A program made the translations under genes and the position numbers. DNA of 64,000 nucleotides from Paralcaligenes ureilyticus (lineage in GTDB: Bacteria; Pseudomonadota; Gammaproteobacteria; Burkholderiales; Burkholderiaceae_B). Shown in pieces: positions 34,325 through 43,824 of this stretch. The number at the start of each line of letters is the position of its first letter. Within the stretch, counting starts at the first letter, position 1. The notes under the pieces were generated by a model, which was not told where the DNA came from, did no database searches, and was given only the letters and a program-made list of their open reading frames with translations. The stretch lies in contig NZ_SMAJ01000001.1 of NCBI RefSeq assembly GCF_004346225.1, forward strand, positions 310,001 to 374,000, in the 5' to 3' direction.

Positions 34325-34972
34325 ATGACACTAGACCTGTTCCCCCACCAGACCTTCACCGTACCTGAAGCGATCGGGCCAGACGCCTTCGTCCTGCGCA
34401 ATTTCGCAACGCCCCACATTGAAGAATTGCTATCCGCAATCAACACGTTAGAGCGGCAAGCGGCGTTTCGAAACATGGTCACCCCCGGTGGCTTCATCAT
34501 GTCCGTGGCGATCACCAACTGCGGCCGGCTAGGGTGGACCACTGACCGGCAGGGCTATCGCTATAGCCCGATAGATCCAGATACCGGGCAACCCTGGCCG
34601 TCAATGCCTGCCGCGTTCAGACAGTTGGCGAAAGAAGCAGCCGCCGAGTCCGGCTTTGCCGATTTCGAACCCGATGCGTGCCTGGTGAATCGTTACCTGC
34701 CCGGCAGCCGACTTTCTTTGCATCAAGACAAGGACGAACGTGATTTCAATGCGCCGATCGTTTCAGTTTCTCTTGGCATGCCCGCCGTATTCCTTTTCGG
34801 TGGGCACAAACGCACCGACAAAGCCGCGCGCATTCCGTTGATGCACGGCGACGTAGTGGTGTGGGGAGGTGTCGACAGGCTGCGCTACCACGGCGTGCTG
34901 CCGCTCAAAGAAAACCCGCATCCCCTTTTGGGCGGCCAGCGTATCAACCTCACGTTCCGTAAAGCGGGGTGA
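34325..34972 (+). CDS. alkB: Alpha-ketoglutarate-dependent DNA dioxygenase AlkB
   Basis: A 215-residue AlkB-type Fe(II)/2-oxoglutarate dioxygenase that removes alkyl lesions from DNA and RNA bases. The iron triad is H133 and D135 (LHQDKDERD) plus H189 (RYHGVLP); the 2-oxoglutarate arginines are R206 and R212 (GGQRINLTFRKAG). The substrate lid has NRYLPGSRLS, and TNCGRLGWTTDRQGYRY matches the E. coli protein. Full length. No ada gene is next to it, so it is not in the usual adaptive-response operon. Confidence 0.95.
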   Translation: MTLDLFPHQTFTVPEAIGPDAFVLRNFATPHIEELLSAINTLERQAAFRNMVTPGGFIMSVAITNCGRLGWTTDRQGYRYSPIDPDTGQPWPSMPAAFRQLAKEAAAESGFADFEPDACLVNRYLPGSRLSLHQDKDERDFNAPIVSVSLGMPAVFLFGGHKRTDKAARIPLMHGDVVVWGGVDRLRYHGVLPLKENPHPLLGGQRINLTFRKAG

Positions 34973-35146
34973 TCCTACCCTCTTCCAACGGCGCAGATAC
35001 TGAATCAGCGGACCTTTCCGTTCATCGCCACACAGTTATTCACCGCAAGAAACGGAGCGCTCTTAATGGCTTGAGTTGATATTGTTCAGGCATAGAGAGG
35101 TGATCGCACTTCTCTTTTTCAACCGCAGCCATTCAAGGAATTCATC

Positions 35147-35596
35147 ATGTCTAAAGAAGACGACAACAAGGCCATCGTAGGCCGCTGGTTCACCGAGTTC
35201 TGGGGAGACACCTACAATCCCGCCATCGTGGACAGCCTCGCCGCGCCGGACATGCTTCTGCAGTATTCACTGCACGAGCCGCGCCGCGGCCGCGAGGACA
35301 TCAAGGCATTCATGGCCGACTTCCGGAAAGCGTTCCCCGATCTGTCGTTTGCCGGCACCGCAGACCTCATCGCCGAAGGCGACTATGTCGTCGGGCGATG
35401 GGTGGGCGGCGGCACGCACACGGGCCCGGCATTCAGCGATTTTCTCATCGGGTCGCTGCCGACAGCGACGGGTCGGAAAATGCGCTTCACAGGCACGACC
35501 GTGCTGCGGCTTGAAAACGGCAAGATCGTTGAAGAGCTGGGATTGGACGACGGAGTGACAGCCTTGCAGCAACTCGGACTCGTCAGCGCAGCCTGA
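35147..35596 (+). CDS. SnoaL-like ester cyclase family protein
   Basis: A 149-residue NTF2-fold protein of the SnoaL polyketide-cyclase-like group (COG5485 type). Typical segments are IVGRWFTEFWG, HEPRRGREDIKAFMADFRKA, FPDLSF, and the WVGGGTHTG and RFTGTTVLRLENGKI strands. Cytoplasmic, no signal peptide. The ATG follows AAGGAATTC. Such proteins are common next to oxidoreductases and their in vivo role is mostly unknown. A strong terminator follows the stop directly, so it is transcribed alone or as the end of a unit. Confidence 0.8.
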   Translation: MSKEDDNKAIVGRWFTEFWGDTYNPAIVDSLAAPDMLLQYSLHEPRRGREDIKAFMADFRKAFPDLSFAGTADLIAEGDYVVGRWVGGGTHTGPAFSDFLIGSLPTATGRKMRFTGTTVLRLENGKIVEELGLDDGVTALQQLGLVSAA

Positions 35597-35644
35597 CCAA
35601 AAGCGTGGCGTTGCCGAAAGAATTCGGCAACGCCACGCTTTTGG
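35597..35644 (+). terminator. Perfect 22-bp inverted-repeat terminator
   Basis: Arms at 35597-35618 and 35623-35644 are perfectly complementary over 22 bp with a 4-base loop (AGAA). The stem starts immediately after the SnoaL-like stop codon and its right arm ends in CTTTTGG. This would stop transcription well despite the short T run and may act in both directions. Confidence 0.8.
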
Positions 35645-35697
35645 CCTCTCCGCCATACAATAAGCGATTCCGTTATCAGACCCAAAAGGAATCGACG

Positions 35698-36651
35698 ATG
35701 AACAAACGTCCACTGGGCCGCAGCGGCCTGCACATTGCTCCGTTGGTGCTGGGCACCAACGTGTTCGGCTGGAACACCGACGAGCGCACCTCGCATGCCT
35801 TGCTTGATCGTTTCTTCGATGCCGGATTGAACGCCATCGACACGGCGGACATGTACTCCGTCTGGGCGCCCGGCAACCAGGGCGGCGAATCGGAAGCCAT
35901 TATCGGCAACTGGTTCAAGATGTCAGGCGCACGGCGCCACAAAGCGGTGCTGATCACCAAGGTCGGAGCCGAGCTTGCCCCAGACAAAAAGGGGCTTTCG
36001 GCCCGATACATCGTGGCCGCCGTCGAACGTTCGTTGAGCCGGCTGCAAACCGATTACATCGACCTGTATTTAAGCCACTACCCGGATACTGAAACACCCA
36101 TAGAGGAAACCCTGCGCGCCTACGAGACGCTTATTTCGCAAGGCAAGGTCAAAGCCATTGGCGCCTCGAACTATAGCGTGCCCCAGTTGCGTGAAGCACT
36201 GACGGCGACTTCCGAACAGAATCTTCCCCGCTATGAGGTCCTGCAGTGCCTGTACAACTTGTACGATCGCGAGGGCTACGAAGACAAGGTGCGCGATCTG
36301 TGCGTACACGAGGGCCTGGGCACTATCACCTATTACGGCCTGGCATCGGGGTTTCTGTCGGGAAAGTATCGCACGCCCGCCGACGCGGCCAAGAGCAAGA
36401 CGCGCGGCGGCCGGATGGGCCAATACATGAACGAGCGCGGCTTTCGCATATTGGCCGCGCTCGATACCGTGGCCGATTCCCATCAGGCAAATCCGGCCGA
36501 AGTCGCACTGGCCTGGGTGATGGCGCGCAAAGACGTAACAGCGCCCATTTCCAGTGCAACGTCGATCGAGCAAATCGACAGCCTGATACGCTCGACGCAA
36601 CTGGCGCTTACAAGCGCGGACATCGCATTGCTCGATACCGCCAGCGCGTAA
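35698..36651 (+). CDS. Aldo/keto reductase
   Basis: A 317-residue NADPH-dependent aldo/keto reductase. The tetrad is D48 (NAIDTADMYS), Y53, K88 (LITKVG) and H127 (LYLSHYPD). The ending (TSIEQIDSLIRSTQLALTSADI) fits the oxidoreductase group with GxNVFG near the start. The ATG at 35698 begins the conserved fold. It would reduce an aldehyde or ketone. Flanked by terminators on both sides, it is probably monocistronic. Confidence 0.92.
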   Translation: MNKRPLGRSGLHIAPLVLGTNVFGWNTDERTSHALLDRFFDAGLNAIDTADMYSVWAPGNQGGESEAIIGNWFKMSGARRHKAVLITKVGAELAPDKKGLSARYIVAAVERSLSRLQTDYIDLYLSHYPDTETPIEETLRAYETLISQGKVKAIGASNYSVPQLREALTATSEQNLPRYEVLQCLYNLYDREGYEDKVRDLCVHEGLGTITYYGLASGFLSGKYRTPADAAKSKTRGGRMGQYMNERGFRILAALDTVADSHQANPAEVALAWVMARKDVTAPISSATSIEQIDSLIRSTQLALTSADIALLDTASA

Positions 36652-36666
36652 AACGGTGTTCAAGGA

Positions 36667-36698
36667 GCGGGCTTGATTGGTCAGATGGCTTAGCCCGC
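36667..36698. terminator. Bidirectional stem-loop between convergent genes
   Basis: GCGGGCT (36667-36673) pairs with AGCCCGC (36692-36698) across an 18-base loop, in the 38-bp gap between the aldo/keto reductase and the convergent LysR gene. The right arm runs into the LysR stop codon. The T run is short, so strength is uncertain. Confidence 0.35.
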
Positions 36699-37661
36699 AT
36701 TCTTCTGTATCAAGGCGGGAAGCCCCAGGGCGGGATACATGCGATCAACGGCGGCAATGTCGGATCGGGTTTCTTCAATAATCCAGTCGCAAATTGCGGC
36801 AGCCGCCGGTCGTATCGGCTTGTTGCGTGAATGGACCAGGTGACATAAACGGCCCGTTTTCAACGCTTCCAATTCAGCCGGCACCAGTGTGCCGGTTTGC
36901 AGCCAGTGGCACGCGACGTTAACCCAACCAACGGCTACGCCTTGCCCCAAAAGGGCGGCCTGAAGCACAACGGCGTAATCGGGGACCGTCAATAAATTGG
37001 CAGTGTTATTGGCTGTTTCATCGTGAAAGCTTGGGAAGTGCTCGAACCAGTCTATGTGCCCTTCGCTTAACTTGATAAGCGTATCGCCCTCGCGTGCTGA
37101 TTGAGTATTTGTCCGCCGGGTTTGTTCTTCATAACCGGGGCTGCATACGGGCAGGAGAATTTCGGGCATGATCAGCACGGTGCGATGCTGCGCGTCGTCG
37201 CCGCCCATAAAGCGCATGGCAATGTCGACATCGTCGACCGGGCCACTGATCGGGCCGGGTATCAACTGGAACCTTAAGTCGATTTGAGGAAACAGCTTGT
37301 GCAGTTTATTCATGCGCGGCATAAGCCAATGCGTCGTGAATGCGGTCGACACCGAGAGCGTGACCGTTTCTTTGCCGGTGTTGCGCGCTTCGATTTCCTG
37401 CAGGGCCGCCTCAATGTTGCGAAAGCCCTCGGAAATGCGCCGGTACAGAATCCGCCCATTTTCTGTCAACGTTGTTTTGCCCTGCGCACGATCAAATAAC
37501 TGGACGCCGAGATGGTCTTCCATTCGCGCCAGCATGCGGCTGACTGCGGGCTGGGTGACATAGAGCTCGGCAGCCGCCTTGGTGAAATTTTCGCAGCGCG
37601 CGGCGGCCTCGAATACAAACAGGGCATTTGCGCTGGGAAGTTTTTTTCTAAGATTAGGCAT
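36690..37661 (-). CDS. LysR-family transcriptional regulator, GcvA-like
   Basis: A 323-residue LysR regulator of the GcvA/AmpR type. The opening KLPSANALFVFEAAARCENF, then TKAAAELYVTQPAVSRML, and the effector start VTLSVSTAFTTHWLMPRM are typical. It is divergent from the polyamine-type transporter at 37765 with 103 bp between starts, so it likely controls region 37.7-45.4 kb. Confidence 0.92.
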   Translation of the reverse strand: MPNLRKKLPSANALFVFEAAARCENFTKAAAELYVTQPAVSRMLARMEDHLGVQLFDRAQGKTTLTENGRILYRRISEGFRNIEAALQEIEARNTGKETVTLSVSTAFTTHWLMPRMNKLHKLFPQIDLRFQLIPGPISGPVDDVDIAMRFMGGDDAQHRTVLIMPEILLPVCSPGYEEQTRRTNTQSAREGDTLIKLSEGHIDWFEHFPSFHDETANNTANLLTVPDYAVVLQAALLGQGVAVGWVNVACHWLQTGTLVPAELEALKTGRLCHLVHSRNKPIRPAAAAICDWIIEETRSDIAAVDRMYPALGLPALIQKNAG

Positions 37662-37764
37662 TACATGATGTTATGGTAGTTCAAACAATTCCGCAATTGA
37701 CAATGGCTTGGGCGTCCTGTTTACTGCGTTGTATGAAGCATGCATTTTGTCAGAGGAAAACTGG

Positions 37765-38841
37765 ATGGCAGAGGATGCAAATGTGGGTGTATCAATACGG
37801 TCTGCAAGCAAGCTCTATGGCGACCTGACCGTATTGAATGCCATAACCCTGGATATTGAGCCTGGTGAGTTTGTTTCTTTGCTTGGACCTTCGGGTTCCG
37901 GCAAAACAACCTTGCTGGGTATTCTGGGCGGGTTCGTGCTCCCTTCTTCGGGCTCTGTCTGGGTGGGAGGCCGCGACATTACTTATATGCCCCCTCACAA
38001 ACGAGACATCGGCATCGTTTTCCAAAGTTATGCCCTGTTCCCTCACATGACCGTCAGTGAAAACGTGGCGTTTCCGCTTCGGGCCCGCCGTCGGCCAAAG
38101 TCGTCCTGGCCCAAGAAAGTGCGCGATGCGCTAGAGATGGTTGAGCTGGGTGGTTACGAAGATAGAAGGATTTCCCAATTATCGGGTGGGCAGCGTCAAA
38201 GGGTGGCCCTGGCCCGCGCCATGGTTTTCGAACCGAAACTGATCTTGATGGACGAACCCTTGTCGGCGCTGGACAAGCAGTTGCGCGAAAGCATGCAAAT
38301 TGAACTGCGGCAGTTGCACAAGCGATTGGGCGCGACCATCGTGTATGTCACGCATGACCAGCGCGAGGCTCTGACCATGAGCGATCGCGTCGCCATCCTG
38401 AACAAGGGCCGCCTAGTACAAATTGGAGCGCCCGATCAACTGTATGACCATCCCGAAGATTCCTTTGTCGCCAGTTTCATAGGCGAGGCCACCTTGGTTC
38501 CGGTGGCTCGCGTCGGCGGCCACGAGGTGCGTTTGGGCGGATCCGTGTTGCGAACCATACGCGCAGTTCCGGACGGTGGGGAATTGTTGCTGGCCATACA
38601 CGCCGAAAAATTGCTGATCGACGTCGGGTCGGCGCCGGAGCAGTTCAATCGCTTGCCAGGCCGAGTCACCGAAATCGTGTACCAGGGCGAAAGCCTCAAG
38701 ATTTTCCTGACGCTGGAAGACGGCACAATGATCAGCCTCAGACAGGCTAGCCACCACGTGGCGAAGTCGCAGATCCCACCCGTTGGAGCTCAACTCATGG
38801 TTCTGCTTCACCCCGAAGACACGATTGTGGTTCCCAAATGA
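37765..38841 (+). CDS. ABC transporter ATPase, spermidine/putrescine (PotA) type
   Basis: A 358-residue ATPase. Walker A is GPSGSGKT (41-48), the signature is LSGGQRQRVALARAM, Walker B is LILMDEPLSAL, and a C-terminal TOBE domain follows (about residues 280-355, LPGRVTEIVYQGESLKIFLT). The start is ATG 37765 after GAGG. PotA-type importers carry polyamines, but related ones carry putrescine-like or opine-like cations. It leads an operon with a HAD protein, an amine oxidase and PotD/B/C-like partners. Confidence 0.9.
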   Translation: MAEDANVGVSIRSASKLYGDLTVLNAITLDIEPGEFVSLLGPSGSGKTTLLGILGGFVLPSSGSVWVGGRDITYMPPHKRDIGIVFQSYALFPHMTVSENVAFPLRARRRPKSSWPKKVRDALEMVELGGYEDRRISQLSGGQRQRVALARAMVFEPKLILMDEPLSALDKQLRESMQIELRQLHKRLGATIVYVTHDQREALTMSDRVAILNKGRLVQIGAPDQLYDHPEDSFVASFIGEATLVPVARVGGHEVRLGGSVLRTIRAVPDGGELLLAIHAEKLLIDVGSAPEQFNRLPGRVTEIVYQGESLKIFLTLEDGTMISLRQASHHVAKSQIPPVGAQLMVLLHPEDTIVVPK

Positions 38842-38907
38842 TTGGATTGGCCGCCAGATGACTCCAGGCGGCTTATTTACTTACTTATCTCGTTTAAAAG
38901 GAAATAT

Positions 38908-39630
38908 ATGAGTACCCAGCAACTCGATCAATTCAAAGTTCTGACCTTTGATGTGGTTGGCACGTTAATCGATTTCGAAAAAGGGATTCTTGATTCGATC
39001 CGGCGATTGGGGGGCAGCCCAACGGAAAGCCTTAGCGACGATCAGATTTTTGAACCCTACCTGCGCGGCCGGGCCGATAACCCAGGGCGGTCGAGTCGCG
39101 CGATGGCCAAAGTTTATCGGGCATTGGCGAAAGAATTGAACTTGCCTGCTGACGATGTCATTTCACAGGCTTTCCAACTGGATGCCCTGCACTGGCCCGC
39201 ATTCGACGATACGGTTGCCGCTCTCAAGCGGCTGCGCAAATATTATCGCCTTGTTGCCATGACGAATGCGGATCGCGTGGCTTTGTCCTGTTACGCCCAC
39301 ACTCTGGATGATCCGTTTGACGACACGGTATGTTCCGACGACACCGGTGTCGCCAAGCCCAACCCGCAGTTCTTTGCCTACAACCGCGGCCGCCAGGCGG
39401 CGCATGGCTACAAGCAGCGCGACATCCTGCATGTGGCTCAAAGCCAGTATCACGATATCGGCGTGGCGCGCGAGTTGGGCTATAGCGTCTGCTGGATCGA
39501 GCGGCGCCAAGGGATGAAGGGGTTTGGCGGCACGCCAACGCCTAAAAAACTGACCACACCCGATTTCCATTTTTCCACCTTGAAAGAGTTGGCCGATGCC
39601 GCCGACGCGGCACACGGCGTTCGCAACTAA
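38908..39630 (+). CDS. HAD-superfamily hydrolase, type II haloacid-dehalogenase-like
   Basis: A 240-residue HAD hydrolase. Motif I is FDVVGTLIDF with the nucleophile aspartate, motif II is the T/S near AMTNADR, and the conserved Lys/acid region is AKPNPQFFAYN with HVAQSQYHDIGVARELG. It resembles L-2-haloacid dehalogenases and small phosphatases; real dehalogenation cannot be inferred. ATG 38908 follows AAAAGG. It precedes a PuuB-like oxidase by 17 bp, a pairing repeated at 54147-56110, suggesting a linked metabolic role. Confidence 0.85.
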   Translation: MSTQQLDQFKVLTFDVVGTLIDFEKGILDSIRRLGGSPTESLSDDQIFEPYLRGRADNPGRSSRAMAKVYRALAKELNLPADDVISQAFQLDALHWPAFDDTVAALKRLRKYYRLVAMTNADRVALSCYAHTLDDPFDDTVCSDDTGVAKPNPQFFAYNRGRQAAHGYKQRDILHVAQSQYHDIGVARELGYSVCWIERRQGMKGFGGTPTPKKLTTPDFHFSTLKELADAADAAHGVRN

Positions 39631-39647
39631 AAGGGAAAACCGTCACC

Positions 39648-40961
39648 ATGACCGCAGCGTTCCGTTATCGCTCAGCATTGCTGGTTCCGTCGCTTTGGAG
39701 CCATACCGCCGACAAAGCGCCGGCGCGCCCGCGTCTAGGCGGGGATCTCAATGCTGATGTCGTAATTGTGGGCGGCGGGTTTACGGGCTTGTCGGCAGCG
39801 CACGCCTTGGCAAAGCGGGGAGCCTCGGCGGTCGTTCTGGAAGGCCGAACCGTTGGGTGGGGGGCCAGCGGGCGCAACGGGGGTGTTGTATCGCCCAAAT
39901 TTCGAATCGCGTTTCAGGACATCGCTGCCGCGCATGGGCTGGATACGGCCAAGCGCATGCATCATATTGCGCACCATGCCGTCGACACGGTGCAAGAACT
40001 GGTGTCCGAGCACAACTTGCATAGTGCTCATTTTGAGCGGACCGGATTTTTGCGTTGTGCACACAACGAACGCATGATGGCGCTCATGAGAACCGAAGTC
40101 GATTGGCTGCATGCGTCGTTGGGTGATTCGTCGATGAATGTTCTTGATCGCGACCAGCTCGCTCACGAAACGGGGTCTCGCGCTTTTGTAGGCGGTGTAA
40201 TGACGGCGGATGCCGGAACGATACACCCCTTGAACTATGTGCGCGGGCTGGCCAGCGCACTGGCTGCGAAACAGGTCCCCATTTACGAGAACAGTCCGGT
40301 TTTGCGTTTCAAGCGTGAAGCCAACGGGGTCGTGGTGGAGACTCCGGAAGGCCGGGTCCGGGCCCGGCAATTGATTATTGCCACCAACGCCTACTCCGAC
40401 GTTTCCCAGGCAACCTCTTGCGTTAAACATACCTTAATACCCTTTCGCAGCGCCATCATTGCCACAGAACCGTTGCCTGCCGAACTTGATGAAAGATTGA
40501 TGGTCATGCGCCGCAGCTACGGCGAAACACGCCGGATGATGCGGTGGTTCCGTAAAGTCGATGGCCGTATTATTTTTGGAGGCCGCGGAGCCTTTGGCAA
40601 AGAAGACACCCCCAGCGCATTTGCCGCATTACAGCGCGCCATGATCGGTTTGTTTCCCGATTTGAATGGGCTTTCGATCGACTTCAAATGGTCCGGCCAT
40701 GTGGCCATGACGCTGAATTATCTGCCGCATGTAGGCAGGTTGGATGATCGCACTTGCTTTGCCCTTGGCTATAACGGCACCGGGGTTGCCATGGCGAGCC
40801 TGCTTGGCCGTTATGCCGCCGAGTTTGCACTGGGAGATTCCCCCGATGTGGCTCTGCTGGATGCGACCAGGCTCAAATCTGTGCCCTTATATCCATTTAG
40901 AGAGGTAGGTGTACGTCTCGCCGCGGGTTGGTATCAATTGCTCGATGCGATAGGTGTGTAG
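39648..40961 (+). CDS. FAD-dependent amine oxidoreductase, PuuB/OrdL-like
   Basis: A 437-residue flavoprotein of the DAO superfamily. The FAD motif is VGGGFTG (41-47), followed by GWGASGRNGG (71-80), and the long N-terminal arm (LLVPSLWSHTADKAP) is typical of gamma-glutamylputrescine oxidase and its relatives. It would oxidise an amine to an aldehyde plus ammonia with release of peroxide or transfer of electrons. The location between a HAD gene and PotD-type transport genes supports breakdown of an imported polyamine-like compound. Confidence 0.87.
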   Translation: MTAAFRYRSALLVPSLWSHTADKAPARPRLGGDLNADVVIVGGGFTGLSAAHALAKRGASAVVLEGRTVGWGASGRNGGVVSPKFRIAFQDIAAAHGLDTAKRMHHIAHHAVDTVQELVSEHNLHSAHFERTGFLRCAHNERMMALMRTEVDWLHASLGDSSMNVLDRDQLAHETGSRAFVGGVMTADAGTIHPLNYVRGLASALAAKQVPIYENSPVLRFKREANGVVVETPEGRVRARQLIIATNAYSDVSQATSCVKHTLIPFRSAIIATEPLPAELDERLMVMRRSYGETRRMMRWFRKVDGRIIFGGRGAFGKEDTPSAFAALQRAMIGLFPDLNGLSIDFKWSGHVAMTLNYLPHVGRLDDRTCFALGYNGTGVAMASLLGRYAAEFALGDSPDVALLDATRLKSVPLYPFREVGVRLAAGWYQLLDAIGV

Positions 40962-40993
40962 CAAATCAAGTTTTATTACTACGGAGACAATAT

Positions 40994-42046
40994 ATGAAAC
41001 CTAACATCAGAGTTCTTCTTGGCGCATCGGCCGCTGTATTCTCCATAGCCGGGGCGAGCCCAAGCTACGCTGCGGGGCAAATCACATTTGTTTCGCAAGG
41101 CGGCGCCTATCAAGAGGCACAAACCGTGGCCATTCTTGATCCGGTGGCAAAACTGCTCGGCATCACCGTCAATCAGGACAGCTCCCCCGACGCCTGGCCT
41201 GTCATCAGGACCCAGGAGGCAACAGGCAAGCCTATTTGGGATGTAGTGGATACGCCTCCGGTAAACTGTGTCCGTGGAGGGGAACAGGGGTTGATCGAAA
41301 AGCTCGATTTCAGCAAAATACCTAATGCAGCGACCATGCCGGCGGCATACAAAACACCCTATTCCGTCGCCTACGAGTTTTACTCCAGCGTGCTTGCCTA
41401 TAACACGACCAAATACGGCGCGAACCCACCTAAAACCTGGGCGGATTTCTGGGATGTGAAAAAATTTCCCGGAACGCGAGCATTGCGGAACTACCCCGTC
41501 GTGACCCTGGAAGCGGCGCTAATGGCCGATGGCGTGCCCAAGGACAAGCTATATCCACTGGACGTTGATCGCGCCTTTCGGAAATTGGAGCAGATCAAAC
41601 CTTATATTACCGTTTGGTGGACGTCGGGCGGCCAATCGGCACAACTGCTGCACGATGGCGAAGTAGACATGATCATGGCCTGGAACGGCCGGGTCAGCGC
41701 CGTGCAAAAAGACGGGGCCAAGGTAGCGTTTACGTATAACCAGGGTGTTTTACAGAGTACTCATTTGTGTATTCTGAAAAACGCACCCAACCTCGCCACC
41801 GCAGTAAGCTTCATTAATGCGGCATTGACCCCAACCATTCAGGCCAACCTGCCTCTGCACATTGATTATGGTCCGGGAAATCCGGCTGCCTTTTCAACCG
41901 GAAAGATCTCTGAAAAACGAGCAGCCGAACTACCCAGTTCTCCCGCCAACGCTGCCAAGCAGGCCATCATCAGTGAAACGTGGTGGGCATCGCCTGCCGG
42001 TGTGGCGGCTCAAAAACGCTGGCTACAGTTCATGCAGGAAAAATAG
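40994..42046 (+). CDS. ABC transporter substrate-binding protein, PotD-like (family 1/6)
   Basis: A 350-residue periplasmic binding protein. A Sec signal peptide is visible (MKPNIRVLLGASAAVFSI then SYAAGQ). The mature start QITFVSQGGAYQEAQTVAIL and the WWTSGGQSAQLLHDGEVDMI stretch match PotD/opine-type binding proteins of the spermidine/putrescine group. ATG 40994 follows ACGGAGAC. The ligand is probably a cationic amine or an opine. Confidence 0.88.
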   Translation: MKPNIRVLLGASAAVFSIAGASPSYAAGQITFVSQGGAYQEAQTVAILDPVAKLLGITVNQDSSPDAWPVIRTQEATGKPIWDVVDTPPVNCVRGGEQGLIEKLDFSKIPNAATMPAAYKTPYSVAYEFYSSVLAYNTTKYGANPPKTWADFWDVKKFPGTRALRNYPVVTLEAALMADGVPKDKLYPLDVDRAFRKLEQIKPYITVWWTSGGQSAQLLHDGEVDMIMAWNGRVSAVQKDGAKVAFTYNQGVLQSTHLCILKNAPNLATAVSFINAALTPTIQANLPLHIDYGPGNPAAFSTGKISEKRAAELPSSPANAAKQAIISETWWASPAGVAAQKRWLQFMQEK

Positions 42047-42091
42047 CCCATTTGAACCAAAGGCATCTCGTACAGATAGCCACACGGGATT

Positions 42092-42115
42092 GAGCGGCTA
42101 AGGTGGTCGCCGCTC
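42092..42115 (+). terminator. Stem-loop between the binding protein and the permeases
   Basis: GAGCGGC (42092-42098) pairs with GCCGCTC (42109-42115) over a 10-base loop. Such hairpins after a binding-protein gene usually protect its mRNA or attenuate downstream transcription so that binding protein exceeds permease. No T run follows. Confidence 0.45.
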
Positions 42116-42143
42116 CTCCCAAATCTCGGACTGGAGCGCGTCG

Positions 42144-43010
42144 TTGAGAGTATCTCTTGCCAACCCATCAGATTCGCACCGCCGGCGCGAGCAGGGCTTG
42201 ATGCTGCTGCTGATGTCTCCGGCCCTGCTTGTCGTGTTTGTGCTTTTGCTCATCCCGCTGGCATGGCTGTTCTGGCAATCTTTCTATGGCAACGGCCTCA
42301 CGCTGGAACATTACAGCCGAATCTGGCACGACGAGATTTATTGGAGGACATTTGCGCTGACTTTTAAAATCAGCGTCATCGTAACCGCCCTGACCTTGCT
42401 ACTAGGTTATCCGGTGGCCTATGTAGCGGCCAAACTGCCGCGGCGATCGGCCATCGTAGTCCTTATGTTGGTGGTATTGCCATTCTGGACCAGTGTTCTG
42501 GTTAGAACCTACGCGTGGCTGATCCTGCTGCAACGCACGGGGGTCGTCAATAGCGTGCTGATGTCTTTAGGTTTAACCCACTCGCCGATTACCTTGGCAA
42601 ACAACCAGCTCGGCACGGTGATCGCGATGGTCCACATTTTGCTTCCCTTCATGATCTTGCCGTTGTACGCAACGATGCAGAAAATTCCAACGGATCTGAT
42701 GATGGCCGGCTCCAGCTTGGGCGGCTCGCCTCTGCACGTATTCCTGAGAGTCTTTTTTCCGATGTCTTTAAGCGGCGTTCTGGCCGGCACGACACTGGTA
42801 TTCGTCTTGTGTCTGGGCTTTTACATTACCCCGGAACTGATGGGAGGCGGCCGGACCATTATGGTATCGATGGTCGTCGCCCGAAACGTCGAACTTTATA
42901 ACCAATGGGGAGCAGCGAGCGCTGTAAGCGTCGTTCTATTGTTGTGTGTGTTGGCGGTGTTCTATATCGTCAGCCGGATTATTCCTTTGGATCGGATATT
43001 GGGAAAATGA
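42144..43010 (+). CDS. ABC transporter permease, PotB type
   Basis: A 288-residue inner-membrane permease with six hydrophobic blocks and the coupling loop MMAGSSLGGSPLHVFLRVFF. The opening LMLLLMSPALLVVFVLLLIP and the VRTYAWLILLQRTGVVN segment are typical of PotB. The start is TTG 42144 with GGAG upstream. It overlaps the next permease by 4 bp. Confidence 0.9.
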   Translation: MRVSLANPSDSHRRREQGLMLLLMSPALLVVFVLLLIPLAWLFWQSFYGNGLTLEHYSRIWHDEIYWRTFALTFKISVIVTALTLLLGYPVAYVAAKLPRRSAIVVLMLVVLPFWTSVLVRTYAWLILLQRTGVVNSVLMSLGLTHSPITLANNQLGTVIAMVHILLPFMILPLYATMQKIPTDLMMAGSSLGGSPLHVFLRVFFPMSLSGVLAGTTLVFVLCLGFYITPELMGGGRTIMVSMVVARNVELYNQWGAASAVSVVLLLCVLAVFYIVSRIIPLDRILGK

Positions 43011-43807
43011 CTCAACACGCCACTCAACACTCTGTTAGCCGCCTGCTGCTATTTATCTATGTGGGGCTAGTGCTGTTTTTTTTGATCTTGCCAGTGCTGA
43101 TTGTTTTTCCCATATCGTTTTCCTCTTCCCGCTTCCTGAGTTTTCCGCCTCCTGGATATTCCTTGCGATGGTATATCGCCTTTTTTGACAGTTCAGCGTG
43201 GATGTCCGCCGGGCGCACCAGCCTGATCGTGGCTGTTGCAACCACCTTGATTGCAACACCGCTCGGAGTGTCGGCCGCTTACGCCATGGACAACTCGAGC
43301 TCATCCATAGTGCGGTATTTGAAGGTAGTGCTGCTACTACCCATGATCATCCCGATCATCATTATCGCCATTGGCGTGTTTTTCGTATATGCCCGCACGG
43401 GATTGTTGGCATCCATTCCCGGCCTGATTCTGGCAGATGTTATGTTGGGCATCCCGTATGTCGTGACGGCTGTGACGGCGGGCCTGCAAGGATTCGATAA
43501 AGCGCAAGAGATGGCCGCTCGAAGCCTGGGAATGAACCGCTTTCGCAGCTTCCTGGCCGTGACATTGCCTCAGATATGGCCCAGCGTAATTACCGGAGCA
43601 ATTTTTGCATTCATCCAATCGCTGGACGAGACGATCGTCGCTTTATTTATTTCTGGCGGCCAATATCAAACCTTGACGAAACGCATGTTCACGTCCCTAA
43701 GAGATGAAATCGATCCGACAATCGCAGCGATCAGTACGGTGCTCACTGTAACGTCTTTCGCGCTTGTTTTATTGATGCTGCTAAGCCGAAAGAAATCAGA
43801 TCGATAA
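43007..43807 (+). CDS. ABC transporter permease, PotC type
   Basis: A 266-residue inner-membrane permease with the coupling loop EMAARSLGMNRFRSFLAVTLP and the IQSLDETIVALFISGG segment of PotC. Start ATG 43007 overlaps PotB by 4 bp. Completes the PotABCD-like importer with genes at 37765, 40994 and 42144. Confidence 0.9.
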   Translation: MTQHATQHSVSRLLLFIYVGLVLFFLILPVLIVFPISFSSSRFLSFPPPGYSLRWYIAFFDSSAWMSAGRTSLIVAVATTLIATPLGVSAAYAMDNSSSSIVRYLKVVLLLPMIIPIIIIAIGVFFVYARTGLLASIPGLILADVMLGIPYVVTAVTAGLQGFDKAQEMAARSLGMNRFRSFLAVTLPQIWPSVITGAIFAFIQSLDETIVALFISGGQYQTLTKRMFTSLRDEIDPTIAAISTVLTVTSFALVLLMLLSRKKSDR

Positions 43808-43824
43808 AAAATGGCAAGGAGTGC

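Noticed and set aside
38908-39630. Haloacid dehalogenase as a firm function
   Set aside because: The HAD fold is clear, but dehalogenase and phosphatase members share these motifs. No halogenated-compound gene is near.
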